Assembly (NCBI GenBank): GCA_039024315.1
Contig: JBCCQN010000017.1
Location: forward strand, 1-64,000
Source of the DNA: JBCAWW01 sp039024315
GTDB taxonomy: Bacteria; Bacteroidota; Bacteroidia; J057
Length of the DNA stretch: 64,000 nt
Direction: 5' to 3'
The notes beneath the pieces are model-generated. The model was not told the DNA's origin, searched no databases, and saw nothing but the letters and a program-made list of their open reading frames with translations. Positions 1-7,479 of the stretch are shown here, piece by piece; the first letter of the stretch is position 1, and each line of letters begins with the position of its first letter. The position numbers were made by a program, and so were the translations under genes.

Positions 1-207
1 CCCTCCATCATCAGTAGTTTGCAGGACAGTTTCGGAGAAGCGTTCGCCACCGGCAACAAAGCCCCGCTCAGCATCAAAAAAGTAGGCCCCTCGCAGCGGT
101 CCTTCGCTATTGAGTTCGACGAGTACAAAAGCGGGAGTTAAGCGTTCTCCGCAGGAGTAAAAAACCAAAAGAGCCCCCAGTAAGAAAACAACGAAAAGTG
201 ATCGCAT
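1..207 (-). CDS. YCF48/BNR-like lipoprotein, N-terminal part (runs off window start)
   Basis: Reading the minus strand from an ATG at 205-207 gives an open frame to the window edge (69 residues visible). It starts with a hydrophobic signal and a lipobox ending LVFYSC, so the mature protein should be a lipoprotein with Cys19 acylated. The following LRGAYFFDAERGFVAGG and ETVLQTTDDGG resemble the repeat of the YCF48 / photosystem II stability factor-like beta-propeller family (WxxxxFxdxxxGwavG then iLrTtDGG). In non-photosynthetic bacteria these are generic secreted propellers of unknown ligand. The ATG follows directly on the TAG stop (208-210) of the MFS gene, so the two are probably co-transcribed. 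Two hairpin-AACGCTT-type motifs fall in the first 60 codons, one starting at the lipobox Cys. Family call is likely; function unknown. The C-terminal part lies outside the window. Confidence 0.75.
   Translation of the reverse strand, partial: MRSLFVVFLLGALLVFYSCGERLTPAFVLVELNSEGPLRGAYFFDAERGFVAGGERFSETVLQTTDDGG
141..157 (-). repeat. Hairpin-AACGCT motif, stem CTCC/GGAG
   Basis: On the minus strand: CTCC, loop TGC, GGAG, then AACGCTTA. The stem differs from the CTGC/GCAG copies by a compensated base pair. It lies in the coding sequence just after the lipobox of the YCF48-like protein. Confidence 0.8.
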
Positions 208-1395
208 CTAATCAGTCTTTGCAGTTTGCAGGCCCAATATCCCGATTATTGGTCCAAGCGCCAACACTAAATAAACATAGATTGGATTGATATGGTTGCT
301 CAGCAGACCCAAGAGTTGGATACTCAGGATGGTAATGCTAAAGCCGATACAATTTACGATAGTCAGGGCGGTGCCTTTGGTCTCGGAGGGAGCGCTTTGG
401 GCTACGAGGGTAGAAAGCAAGGGGGAATCGGCGATCACCACTAAGCCCCAAAAAATAAGAAAGCCCACAAAAAGCGGGCTAGAGGGAACAAAATAGAACA
501 CAGGGCTCAACAGACAACACAGTCCAGACAAGGCCAATGCGGCCTTAGCGATACCCTTACTACCGTAGGCCTGCGCAAGATAGCCTCCGATCACACACCC
601 CAAACCTCCTAGCCCAATAATCACAAAAGACCAAAGAGATAGGTTCAAACTAGCTGTAGGGTGAAGCGCTAAAAAGGTCGCCAACATAAAGGGAACAAAG
701 GCCCAAAAGGTGTAAAGCTCCCACATGTGTCCAAAGTAAGCAAAGCTGGCACTACGGAATTCTGCATTCTTGAAAATCTTGAAGATTGCTCCTAGATCCA
801 GCTTTTGCCGCGCTTTACGGTAAGGGCCATTGGGAACCAGTAATAGCATCAAACTCCCCCCTAATGTCGCCAAGGAAGAGGTGATCACTAACACATATTG
901 CCAAGGAAAGCTAAATGAAGTAGCTTTTAATAGATGAGGAAAGGCTGTGCCCAAAACCAGAGCGCCTACCAAAAAACTTAAGGATTTACCCAAACCACTT
1001 TGGTAGTAATCAGCGGCGATCTTCATGCCTACGGGATAGATACCAGCAAGAAAAAAGCCGGTCAGTAAGCGAAATAGGAAAAGGGTCTCAAAGGTATTTT
1101 GCTCAATTATCACGCACAAGTTGAATAAGGCACCCAGTAGAGCACTTACAAAAAATACTTTTGAAGGTGAAAATCGGTCGGCTATGCTAAGGATGGCAAA
1201 AATCAGCGTACCCGCAATAAAACCCAATTGCACAGCAGAGGTCATACTACTCAGGGCGGAATCTCCGAGGGTAAAAGTGCTAATAAGTTCTCCCATCACG
1301 CCATTGCCGGCAAACCAAAGGGAGGTACAGAAAAATTGAGAGACGACAATGATCGGTAATATTCTCGAAGAAGGACGATATTCAGATTCGGACAT
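208..1395 (-). CDS. MFS transporter
   Basis: 395-residue polytopic membrane protein with about 12 hydrophobic segments in two halves, separated by a basic cytoplasmic loop near residues 190-215 (PNGPYRKARQK). Length and layout fit the major facilitator superfamily (MFS_1). The N-terminal half has the small-residue-rich helices typical of the fold (GFIAGTLIFAILSIADRF, then LLTGFFLAGIYPVGMKIAADYY). Inner-membrane secondary transport is expected, but I cannot name a substrate from the sequence. The start MSESEYRP at 1395 leaves a sensible short cytoplasmic N-terminus. Its stop abuts the ATG of the downstream YCF48-like lipoprotein, which suggests an operon of transporter plus secreted lipoprotein. 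The upstream 400 bases hold a 16-bp palindrome that could be a control site. Confidence 0.85.
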   Translation of the reverse strand: MSESEYRPSSRILPIIVVSQFFCTSLWFAGNGVMGELISTFTLGDSALSSMTSAVQLGFIAGTLIFAILSIADRFSPSKVFFVSALLGALFNLCVIIEQNTFETLFLFRLLTGFFLAGIYPVGMKIAADYYQSGLGKSLSFLVGALVLGTAFPHLLKATSFSFPWQYVLVITSSLATLGGSLMLLLVPNGPYRKARQKLDLGAIFKIFKNAEFRSASFAYFGHMWELYTFWAFVPFMLATFLALHPTASLNLSLWSFVIIGLGGLGCVIGGYLAQAYGSKGIAKAALALSGLCCLLSPVFYFVPSSPLFVGFLIFWGLVVIADSPLLSTLVAQSAPSETKGTALTIVNCIGFSITILSIQLLGLLSNHINPIYVYLVLALGPIIGILGLQTAKTD

Positions 1396-1798
1396 AAGCG
1401 AGTAGGCAGTAGAGAGTATTTAGTAGCAGGAAAAACGACTTTTTTGTTTCATTTCTGCCGTTTTTAGGAGTTTGTCATACGCTGTAATCCTGTCTCTTAA
1501 AATCAGGACAGTTTTGTCAAAGTAATGAAAGCTCACTATTCATTCAAGCGTACAAGGCAGTTTTTAGGCCCTTTGATAGCCTTAGTTCAGCTCTTGTAGG
1601 CGCATGGCAATCAATGAAGGAAGTCTTTTGAGTTTTACGTTTCTCGGAACGCTTATTCGGTTGCATTAATGCAACGATTCATTTCAGACTGGTCCCACTA
1701 AAGGGTGGAAAAACCATTCCTCTTTTTCAAACCTATGGGATGTATTTTTGCTAATCTGGCCGTCATTAAGGAAACACGCTCAATCAGAAACTACTCTC
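1396..1798. other. Intergenic region between divergent MFS and uncharacterised-protein genes
   Basis: About 400 bases without a convincing gene. It must carry the promoters of two divergent units. I see a perfect 16-bp palindrome at 1660-1675 and, just before it, an AACGCTT at 1649-1655 preceded only by a weak 3-bp stem. No clear TAnnTTTG element was found. Confidence 0.5.
1660..1675. promoter_or_regulatory. 16-bp perfect palindrome, possible operator
   Basis: GTTGCATTAATGCAAC is its own reverse complement. It lies 124 bases before the proposed ATG at 1799 and 265 bases from the divergent MFS start. A dimeric repressor site is one reading; no regulator gene is adjacent, so this is inference from symmetry alone. 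Confidence 0.35.
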
Positions 1799-3655
1799 AT
1801 GGAACTTGACCTTTCTTTTCTAGTTACCCGCCAGGAATCTGAATCGACGCTTGTTCGATTTGAAGATGAAACAGATGCGAATGCCCCTCGCTTGAATTAT
1901 GCCATCCCATTGCCGGGAGCATTTCAAGGAAAATTATACGTTGAAACCGATTTTCTCAATGACCTTCTCCCTTGGACAGATGCAGCTCGAGCGGCCCTGC
2001 CAAAGCGACCAGCAATCCGAGACTTCGTAGCGAGTCTTTCAAACAACCAGCAAGTGGTGCTACCACCTTTGGAGAGACTAGTAATACTACCGACTGCCCC
2101 CGAAGCCCGTCTCGCGGCTAGGGAAGTGCGATTGGGTCCGATCCAAGGTCCTCTGACCTTTGGTACTGGTGGCTCAAGCCCTGCTGCAAACAATCCCCAG
2201 TCAGGAATTGGAGGGATTAGCTCTCCCCCCTCCATTTTGAGCGAGGCTGATGTAGAAAACTCACTAACTAGTCAAAGCTCTCTTGGCCTAGTACTTGAGG
2301 GTAAGGAGATCGACATCGCTCAGATCGCAGCGGAGGAACAAAATGGCAATGTGCCCTTGCTTTACCATCGCTTTGGTGGCGATTTAGGGCTGACATATAT
2401 TCCAGAGCCGGAAGATCCTGATGAGGCAAATCCACGCTTCGTAGTGATCGAGCACTATCGTTTATCCAGCTACTTTGGGGATTATGGCGCAGGACGGACC
2501 CTTGCCAATTTTTCACTTATGCCGGGTGAGGAGACTTCGATTTATCTACGCACCTTCCGCCGGTCAGAAAAAAAGATAAAGGAAGCTTCTAGCATATTTG
2601 ATAGTTTCACGACAGAGGCCGCAAACGAATTTGAGACGGACTTAATGTCTGAGACCACCAACACTGAAAGTCAAAGCGCCTCTCGTTTATTAGAATCCAA
2701 ATACAAGGGTTCTGGTGAGATCAATTTGGGCTTAGTAAAAACTAGGCACTCAGGGGAGCGAAACGTGACCCGTGAAACCGCCTCGACCCGAGAAAGCGTC
2801 GCTAAAAACGTAGCCAAAACAACGAGTAAACATGCCTCCAAAGCCTCTTCAAAGCGCGATGTGGAAGTAACTCAAGAACTAGAGGAGACAGAAGAACAGG
2901 AATCTGAACGCATCGTCGAGCGCAAGATCAAGAATACAAACCTCAGCCGTACGCTTAACATTGTAACGCGGGAGTTAAATCAGGAGTTCGCAACCTACTT
3001 TGCGCTTTATGATATTAGCATTGCCTTCGTCAATGACAGGGGTATTTTTGAAGTATTTCAGATCCACCAGTTGGACGATATGATCGAAAAATATATCGGA
3101 GAAACTACTTCAGGGGGTATCGTAAGTCCCGATTCTCCTTTCGGCGCGCAGACGCCCCGCCAATTTGTGCGGCAAAGATTACTTGAACAAGTAAATGCGA
3201 TTTACGATGTAGAGGGAACCAGACACGACTTTCTAGAAGAAGTAAATGTTGAGGATGGCACTGAAACCGTGAGACCCGTAGGAACTGAGCCAGCAGGTGG
3301 CACACGCTATCTTCGTGTCCGTCGCGCTCGTGGACCAGAACGAGAAAATCCATTTTACGAACGAGGTAGATATCCCGTAGAAGGGATTGTCATGGACGTA
3401 ACTCGCCATACGGTAAGAACTCCGGCTGTCATCATTGACGCCCTACTGGGACACGGAGTGGCCCTTGACAATTATGCCCTTGGCTTGCAACAGGAAACCC
3501 TACGCAAAAAACAGCTTGAAAACAACAAAACCGAGCTTGCTTTGGCCCTGATTGACGCAGGGGATACAAATCGTTTGGAGGCGTTCCGCTCTCTCTTTGG
3601 AGGACCAGATAGTACCCTTCTAGAAGAAATTGCGACAGGAAACTCAGACGGATAA
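1799..3655 (+). CDS. Uncharacterised ~618-residue protein, partner of calpain-like protease
   Basis: I do not recognise a named family. I prefer the ATG at 1799 (MELDLSFLV) to the in-frame TTG at 1748, because the extra 17 codons look non-coding. There is no signal peptide or membrane segment. Residues about 95-160 form a Pro/Gly/Ser-rich linker. The stretch FVVIEHYRLSSYFGDYGAGR followed by LANFSLMPGEETSIYLRTFR looks like a folded beta-rich module. A long charged Ser/Thr/Lys/Glu helix-prone region (about residues 255-400, with AKNVAKTTSKHASKASSKRD) precedes a second conserved-looking block (NLSRTLNIVTRELNQEFATY). The C-terminus is helical. The next gene starts two bases after the stop, so the two products are very probably made together. 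A structural or scaffold role for the protease is possible but unproven. Confidence 0.7.
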   Translation: MELDLSFLVTRQESESTLVRFEDETDANAPRLNYAIPLPGAFQGKLYVETDFLNDLLPWTDAARAALPKRPAIRDFVASLSNNQQVVLPPLERLVILPTAPEARLAAREVRLGPIQGPLTFGTGGSSPAANNPQSGIGGISSPPSILSEADVENSLTSQSSLGLVLEGKEIDIAQIAAEEQNGNVPLLYHRFGGDLGLTYIPEPEDPDEANPRFVVIEHYRLSSYFGDYGAGRTLANFSLMPGEETSIYLRTFRRSEKKIKEASSIFDSFTTEAANEFETDLMSETTNTESQSASRLLESKYKGSGEINLGLVKTRHSGERNVTRETASTRESVAKNVAKTTSKHASKASSKRDVEVTQELEETEEQESERIVERKIKNTNLSRTLNIVTRELNQEFATYFALYDISIAFVNDRGIFEVFQIHQLDDMIEKYIGETTSGGIVSPDSPFGAQTPRQFVRQRLLEQVNAIYDVEGTRHDFLEEVNVEDGTETVRPVGTEPAGGTRYLRVRRARGPERENPFYERGRYPVEGIVMDVTRHTVRTPAVIIDALLGHGVALDNYALGLQQETLRKKQLENNKTELALALIDAGDTNRLEAFRSLFGGPDSTLLEEIATGNSDG

Positions 3656-3657
3656 CT

Positions 3658-4728
3658 ATGGCTTTCGATCCATTACAAAACATATTTACCCTGCCAGGGC
3701 TCCAAGCACTCAATACTGAGGCTACCCATGATGGAGTAACAAATAGCCCTGCGCCAAATGCGGCACAGCCAGCTCTGGGAGGTGGTACACCGCCCACAGC
3801 TGACACCGCCGATATAGTCGAACCAGACCCTGATTATGAAACTGGAGAAGGCAATCTAGGATTGGGCAAAGATCTTGGCATGAAAATCTTTGATGAACCT
3901 CTCTTTGTGGGGGCACTTTCAATGCATGAGCCCATCCAAGGCTTTCTAGGGAACTGTCCCCTTGCCGCAGTACTTTGTGCAATGGCTCACGTCCCAGCTC
4001 AACGCAATCGTCTGCGCAATGAAATCATCAAAGAGGTCGCGATGCCAGTCGCATCCAACCGCCAACGTAAGCCATACGAATACTTCCCTACGGATCTCCC
4101 CTCCCCTATCCCTATGGCCTCTCCAAAGGGGCCTTTTTTATCAGATCGACTGCTTGCAGTACGGTTCCAGCGGACTTTTCCCGTGCAGGCACTAAGCACA
4201 GATATATTTGAGGCGGGAAGGCTCAGAAAACGCCTAAATGCGCCAAAATCAGTCCCCGTTTCTAGTGTCCTTTTTGTTGACCTTCGCTTTAACGAAATCC
4301 ATTACATGAAGAGTGCCAGTGGTGCCTTATGGCCCTCCATTATCGAAAAAGCCTACGCAGTCGGTAGAGGACAGAATACCTATCAAGGGCTAGAGGGCTC
4401 CATCGGCTTAGCCGAAGTCATGCGTGATTTGACCGGCTCTGCCGAGGAAGAACACTTAGTAAACGGCCCCGATGACACCTTGCCAGAGATCACCGATAAG
4501 AAACTAAAATCTTGGCTATCTCAACATACCCAAAGACCCATCATCCTTGGCTCCCCCCCTACTGCCACACTCGTGACCGGCAACCACACATTTGCGGTAA
4601 TCGGCAAGACCAAAACCACTGTCAAGGTGATTGATGCTTTGGAGTCTGACCCAGCCAGTAGGGAGATCGAAGTACCTATGGCCAACATCCGTGAAAACTT
4701 TCACGAAATCGTCCGAGGCCCGATTTAA
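3658..4728 (+). CDS. Calpain-like (papain-fold, C2-type) cysteine protease
   Basis: 356 residues, no signal peptide. The catalytic-cysteine region reads IQGFLGNCPLAAVLCAM (Cys about 100), matching the calpain pattern Gx(L)G(D/N)CxxxAA with the oxyanion Gln upstream. LWPSIIEKAYAVGRG with YQGLEGS corresponds to the calpain WxxlxEKAYAK..gY..leGG segment. GNHTFAVIG supplies the histidine (about 310), and VIDALESDP lies where the third catalytic residue is expected. The first 80 residues are a low-complexity Pro/Ala/Thr-rich stretch, possibly a prosegment or adaptor. The fold assignment is fairly secure; substrate and cellular role are not. It is translationally close to the uncharacterised upstream gene (2-base gap). 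An effector or processing protease for its partner is a reasonable guess only. Confidence 0.78.
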   Translation: MAFDPLQNIFTLPGLQALNTEATHDGVTNSPAPNAAQPALGGGTPPTADTADIVEPDPDYETGEGNLGLGKDLGMKIFDEPLFVGALSMHEPIQGFLGNCPLAAVLCAMAHVPAQRNRLRNEIIKEVAMPVASNRQRKPYEYFPTDLPSPIPMASPKGPFLSDRLLAVRFQRTFPVQALSTDIFEAGRLRKRLNAPKSVPVSSVLFVDLRFNEIHYMKSASGALWPSIIEKAYAVGRGQNTYQGLEGSIGLAEVMRDLTGSAEEEHLVNGPDDTLPEITDKKLKSWLSQHTQRPIILGSPPTATLVTGNHTFAVIGKTKTTVKVIDALESDPASREIEVPMANIRENFHEIVRGPI

Positions 4729-4749
4729 ACCTCTAAGCACCTAGACAAT

Positions 4750-4823
4750 AGTATTCAGTATCAAGACCTGGGGAAATGGGTTTATATGGTTCAATAAGAC
4801 CGCTTTTCTCTGTACTGAATACT
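4750..4823. repeat. 11-bp perfect inverted repeat around a 52-base spacer
   Basis: AGTATTCAGTA at 4750-4760 is the exact reverse complement of TACTGAATACT at 4813-4823. It lies between the convergent protease and msrB genes. The spacer is too long and T-poor for an ordinary terminator. Confidence 0.55.
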
Positions 4824-4871
4824 CTCAAAAGCTTTCGGCTAATCAGTACTTAAAAATGCTATCAGACCAAC

Positions 4872-5447
4872 TTAATTTTGATCGCTAGCCTGTTCGTGAT
4901 CATCTGTATGCTCAGCATCCTCATCCTCGAGCGTTTTCATGCCTTCTGGGATAAAATTGAGCGAAGCTGAATTGATACAATAGCGCAAACCCGTGGGATT
5001 AGGACCATCGGTAAATACGTGCCCGAGATGTGCATCGCAACGGTTACAATGGACTTCTGTCCGAGGCACCCCTATTTTATAATCTACCTCTGAGCCCACA
5101 TTGCCTGCGGTCAATACATCGTAAAAGCTAGGCCAACCCGTGCCAGAACGAAACTTCGTGTCAGAAGCAAAAAGCGGCAGATCGCAAGCTACGCAGGTAT
5201 AAGTTCCCTGCTGCTTATTGTCCCAGTATTCACCCGTAAAAGGGCGTTCTGTTCCTGCTTTACGAACTACATAATACTGCAGCTCGGTGAGCTGAGCTTT
5301 CCATTCTTCCTCTGTTTTGACTACTTTTTCTGCTTCAGAAAAAGGACTAGTTGAGTGTTCTTTTGCTTCGGTTTGATAGGCGCGATTTTGGGCGCAGCCA
5401 ATCAGCACTACACTCGCGATTACGATCAGCAAAATGAATTTCCACAT
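4872..5447 (-). CDS. msrB: Peptide-methionine (R)-S-oxide reductase, lipoprotein form
   Basis: Reduces methionine-R-sulfoxide in oxidised proteins. After a signal with lipobox VVLIGC, the SelR/MsrB domain fills the rest: GTERPFTGEYWD at the start, two zinc-binding CxxC pairs (CVACDLPLF and CNRCDAHLGHVF), the substrate segment FRSGTGWPSFYD, and the catalytic cysteine in RYCINSASL. All signature residues are present. The lipoprotein signal places it outside the cytoplasm, probably protecting envelope proteins. I chose the ATG at 5447 (MWKFILL) over one six codons upstream, because a TGTATTTG element at 5454-5461 overlaps the longer start. The acidic C-terminal tail (EDEDAEHTDDHEQ) is unusual but outside the catalytic core. 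Confidence 0.93.
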   Translation of the reverse strand: MWKFILLIVIASVVLIGCAQNRAYQTEAKEHSTSPFSEAEKVVKTEEEWKAQLTELQYYVVRKAGTERPFTGEYWDNKQQGTYTCVACDLPLFASDTKFRSGTGWPSFYDVLTAGNVGSEVDYKIGVPRTEVHCNRCDAHLGHVFTDGPNPTGLRYCINSASLNFIPEGMKTLEDEDAEHTDDHEQASDQN

Positions 5448-5453
5448 AAGATT

Positions 5454-5461
5454 CAAATACA
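5454..5461 (-). promoter_or_regulatory. Probable -7 element of msrB (TGTATTTG)
   Basis: One mismatch to the Bacteroidota consensus TAnnTTTG, ending seven bases before the msrB ATG. It supports a very short leader and the shorter start. No clear -33 TTG was identified. Confidence 0.35.
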
Positions 5462-5540
5462 TTTGGTTTTAATTTTAACCAAACACCCTTTTATAATGTT
5501 AGGCATACATAGCTTAACAATTACGATATAAAATTAGGTA

Positions 5541-6095
5541 GTGGATTTAAAAAAAATTGTCGTCGGGATTACAGGAGCGAGCGGAAGCATCTATGCACAG
5601 CGCTTTTTAAAGCAATTGAGTGCTTTTGACAATGTCGAAGTAGGAGTGGTTCTTTCCAAGAACGCTTCCGATGTATGGCAACATGAGCTACAATCGGAAA
5701 TGGACTTTCCCTTCAAGGTCTATGATCGCACCGATTATATGGCTCCATTTGCTTCTGGTTCAGCCCGCTATATGCATATGGTGATTATCCCCTGTTCCAT
5801 GGGGACACTGGGTCGGATTGCCAGTGGGTTTTCGGATGACTTGATCACCCGTGCCGCTGATGTAGTCCTCAAAGAACGTCGCCAATTGATCTGTGTGGTT
5901 CGCGATACGCCTCTCAATTTGATCCACATCCAAAATATGGAGACCGTTACCCGAGCCGGTGGTATTATTACCCCAGCGATTCCCTCTTTTTATTCGCGAC
6001 CTCAGACCATTGAAGAGGTGGTCGATACGGTTACTCATCGTGTCATAGACCTCATTGGACTAAATCCTAAAGGATATCGCTGGGGCGAGGATTGA
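5541..6095 (+). CDS. ubiX: Flavin prenyltransferase UbiX
   Basis: 184 residues, the usual length for UbiX/Pad1. The enzyme joins a dimethylallyl group to reduced FMN, making the prenylated flavin used by UbiD-type decarboxylases in quinone synthesis. Seen here: the N-terminal FMN-binding VGITGASGSIYAQRF, the central PCSMGTLGRIASGFSDDLI, LKERRQLICVVRDTPLNLI, and the C-terminal AGGIITPAIPSFYSRPQTIEE. All are family signatures. The start is GTG at 5541, since no ATG lies early enough to keep the first beta strand. It is divergent from msrB and no ubiD is visible in the window. Confidence 0.95.
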   Translation: MDLKKIVVGITGASGSIYAQRFLKQLSAFDNVEVGVVLSKNASDVWQHELQSEMDFPFKVYDRTDYMAPFASGSARYMHMVIIPCSMGTLGRIASGFSDDLITRAADVVLKERRQLICVVRDTPLNLIHIQNMETVTRAGGIITPAIPSFYSRPQTIEEVVDTVTHRVIDLIGLNPKGYRWGED

Positions 6096-6178
6096 GGCAT
6101 GAATAACAAATTTCAAATGCTGTCTTGCCAATCTTTTCTTCATTCGGCATTGGATATGATCGCTCTTTATTTTGTTTA

Positions 6179-6196
6179 CTGCTGCGCAGAACGCTT
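6179..6196 (+). repeat. Hairpin-AACGCTT motif, stem CTGC/GCAG
   Basis: CTGC, loop TGC, GCAG, AACGCTT, preceded by TTTA. Intergenic; the TTTA-to-AACGCTTA context is shared with the copies at 27811 and 57441. Confidence 0.85.
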
Positions 6197-6294
6197 ATTC
6201 ATCTAGGGCATTTCGACTACCGATAGCAGTCGGTCCAATAAGACTATTTATTTGTCTTCCTGAATATCGTCGAAGGATCTTTAAATTGGCAGGC

Positions 6295-6312
6295 CTGCTG
6301 CGCAGAACGCTT
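6295..6312 (+). repeat. Hairpin-AACGCTT motif, stem CTGC/GCAG
   Basis: CTGC, loop TGC, GCAG, AACGCTT. Second copy in the same intergenic region, about 115 bases after the first, same orientation. Confidence 0.85.
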
Positions 6313-6372
6313 ATCTCTCAAGCTTCGCAAAATTAATTCGCATTCTTGGCTCCAAATTGACAATTTGCCCTT

Positions 6373-7479
6373 ATGGATGACTCTCGTTTAGAGCGCTGGC
6401 GGATGATACTAGGCGGTAAGGAAGACGGCACTGGGCAAAGTCTAGAAGGTGACCTAGCCAAAATGGATGAGGCTCTAGAAGCTCTCTATGATGCAGACGA
6501 AAAGCAAAGACGCGGCGGTTTACAAGGTTCCAATCCTAAGATCAATCGTTGGTTGGGCGATATCAGGACCTATTTCCCTTCTACGGTAGTCCAGATTTTG
6601 CAAAAAGACGCCTTAGAGCGATTGGGTTTGCAGCAAATGCTACTGGAACCGGAGCTCCTAGAACAACTGGAGCCTGATGTAGATTTGGTAGCCACCTTGA
6701 TCAGTCTCAAAAATATCATTCCCGATCGCACCCGAGATACAGCAAGGCAAGTCGTACAAAGGGTGGTCAAGGACCTAGAAAAACGCCTTAAACTTCCTTT
6801 GATCCAGACGCTTAAAGGAGCGCTCAATAGAAGCGTTCGGCGCAGCCGTCCCAAATACAACGAGATCGACTGGAAACGCACCATCGAAAAAAACCTCAAG
6901 CACTATCAACCAGACTATCAATCCATTATCCCTGAACAAATGATTGGTTTTGGGCGTAAAGGAGGAGCCAAAAAAGATATCATCCTCGCAGTGGACCAAA
7001 GTGGCTCCATGGCTAGCTCAGTGGTTTATGCGAGTGTATTGGGGGCTGTAATGGCTTCTTTACGCTCACTGCGCACACATATGGTCGTCTTTGATACCGA
7101 AGTAGCGGATCTGACTAAACATCTAAGCGATCCCGTCGAATTACTTTTTGGGGCGCAGCTAGGTGGGGGCACAGATATCCACAGGGCCTTAAAATACTGT
7201 AGCCAGTTGGTGAGACGCCCAAAGGATACCGTTTTAGTCCTCATTTCAGACCTCTTTGAAGGAGGTAGCCGAGAACGCGTCCTCCAACAAGCCCAACAAT
7301 TACATGGCGTAGGCGTCAAACTGATCTGCCTGTTAGCGTTAAATGATGAGGGCAAACCAGCATTTGATGAAACCTTAGCTTCGCAATTAAGGGCTTTGGG
7401 CATACCCGTCATGGCTTGTAGCCCAGATGCATTTCCTAGCTTGATGGCCAAAGCGATTGAGGGCAAAGCTATTGCCTAG
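6373..7479 (+). CDS. VWA-domain protein, YehP-like
   Basis: 368 residues, cytoplasmic (no signal). The N-terminal half is helical and charged. The C-terminal half is a von Willebrand A domain: strand plus MIDAS motif DIILAVDQSGSMASS, the threonine in QLGGGTDIHRAL and the aspartate in TVLVLISDLFEGG. These three elements together should bind a divalent metal. Overall layout matches the VWA proteins that in other bacteria (for example E. coli YehP) sit beside a MoxR-type AAA+ ATPase and a SWIM zinc-finger protein. No such partner is visible here, so it is an orphan or its partners lie elsewhere. It overlaps the convergent lipoprotein gene by 11 bases. A hairpin motif is embedded at codons about 153-159. 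Confidence 0.8.
   Translation: MDDSRLERWRMILGGKEDGTGQSLEGDLAKMDEALEALYDADEKQRRGGLQGSNPKINRWLGDIRTYFPSTVVQILQKDALERLGLQQMLLEPELLEQLEPDVDLVATLISLKNIIPDRTRDTARQVVQRVVKDLEKRLKLPLIQTLKGALNRSVRRSRPKYNEIDWKRTIEKNLKHYQPDYQSIIPEQMIGFGRKGGAKKDIILAVDQSGSMASSVVYASVLGAVMASLRSLRTHMVVFDTEVADLTKHLSDPVELLFGAQLGGGTDIHRALKYCSQLVRRPKDTVLVLISDLFEGGSRERVLQQAQQLHGVGVKLICLLALNDEGKPAFDETLASQLRALGIPVMACSPDAFPSLMAKAIEGKAIA
6831..6848 (-). repeat. Hairpin-AACGCTT motif, stem CGGC/GCCG
   Basis: On the minus strand: CGGC, loop TGC, GCCG, AACGCTT. Inside the VWA gene, antisense to it. Confidence 0.8.

Larger units (their letters stand above)
6096..6372. other. Intergenic region with two hairpin-AACGCTT motifs
   Basis: 277 bases between ubiX and the VWA gene. 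It holds two identical-stem copies of the dispersed hairpin (6179-6196, 6295-6312). A 35-codon ATG frame at 6099-6206 runs through the first copy but has no other sign of being a gene. Confidence 0.6.

Noticed and set aside
5646..5668. GAACGCTT with a 3-bp stem inside ubiX
   Set aside because: It encodes conserved UbiX residues (LSKNASDVW) and the stem is only CTT/AAG. Not counted as a family member.
6099..6206. 35-codon frame through an intergenic hairpin motif (ends CCAERLFI)
   Set aside because: Its only protein-like feature comes from the repeat itself; no terminator or conserved composition.
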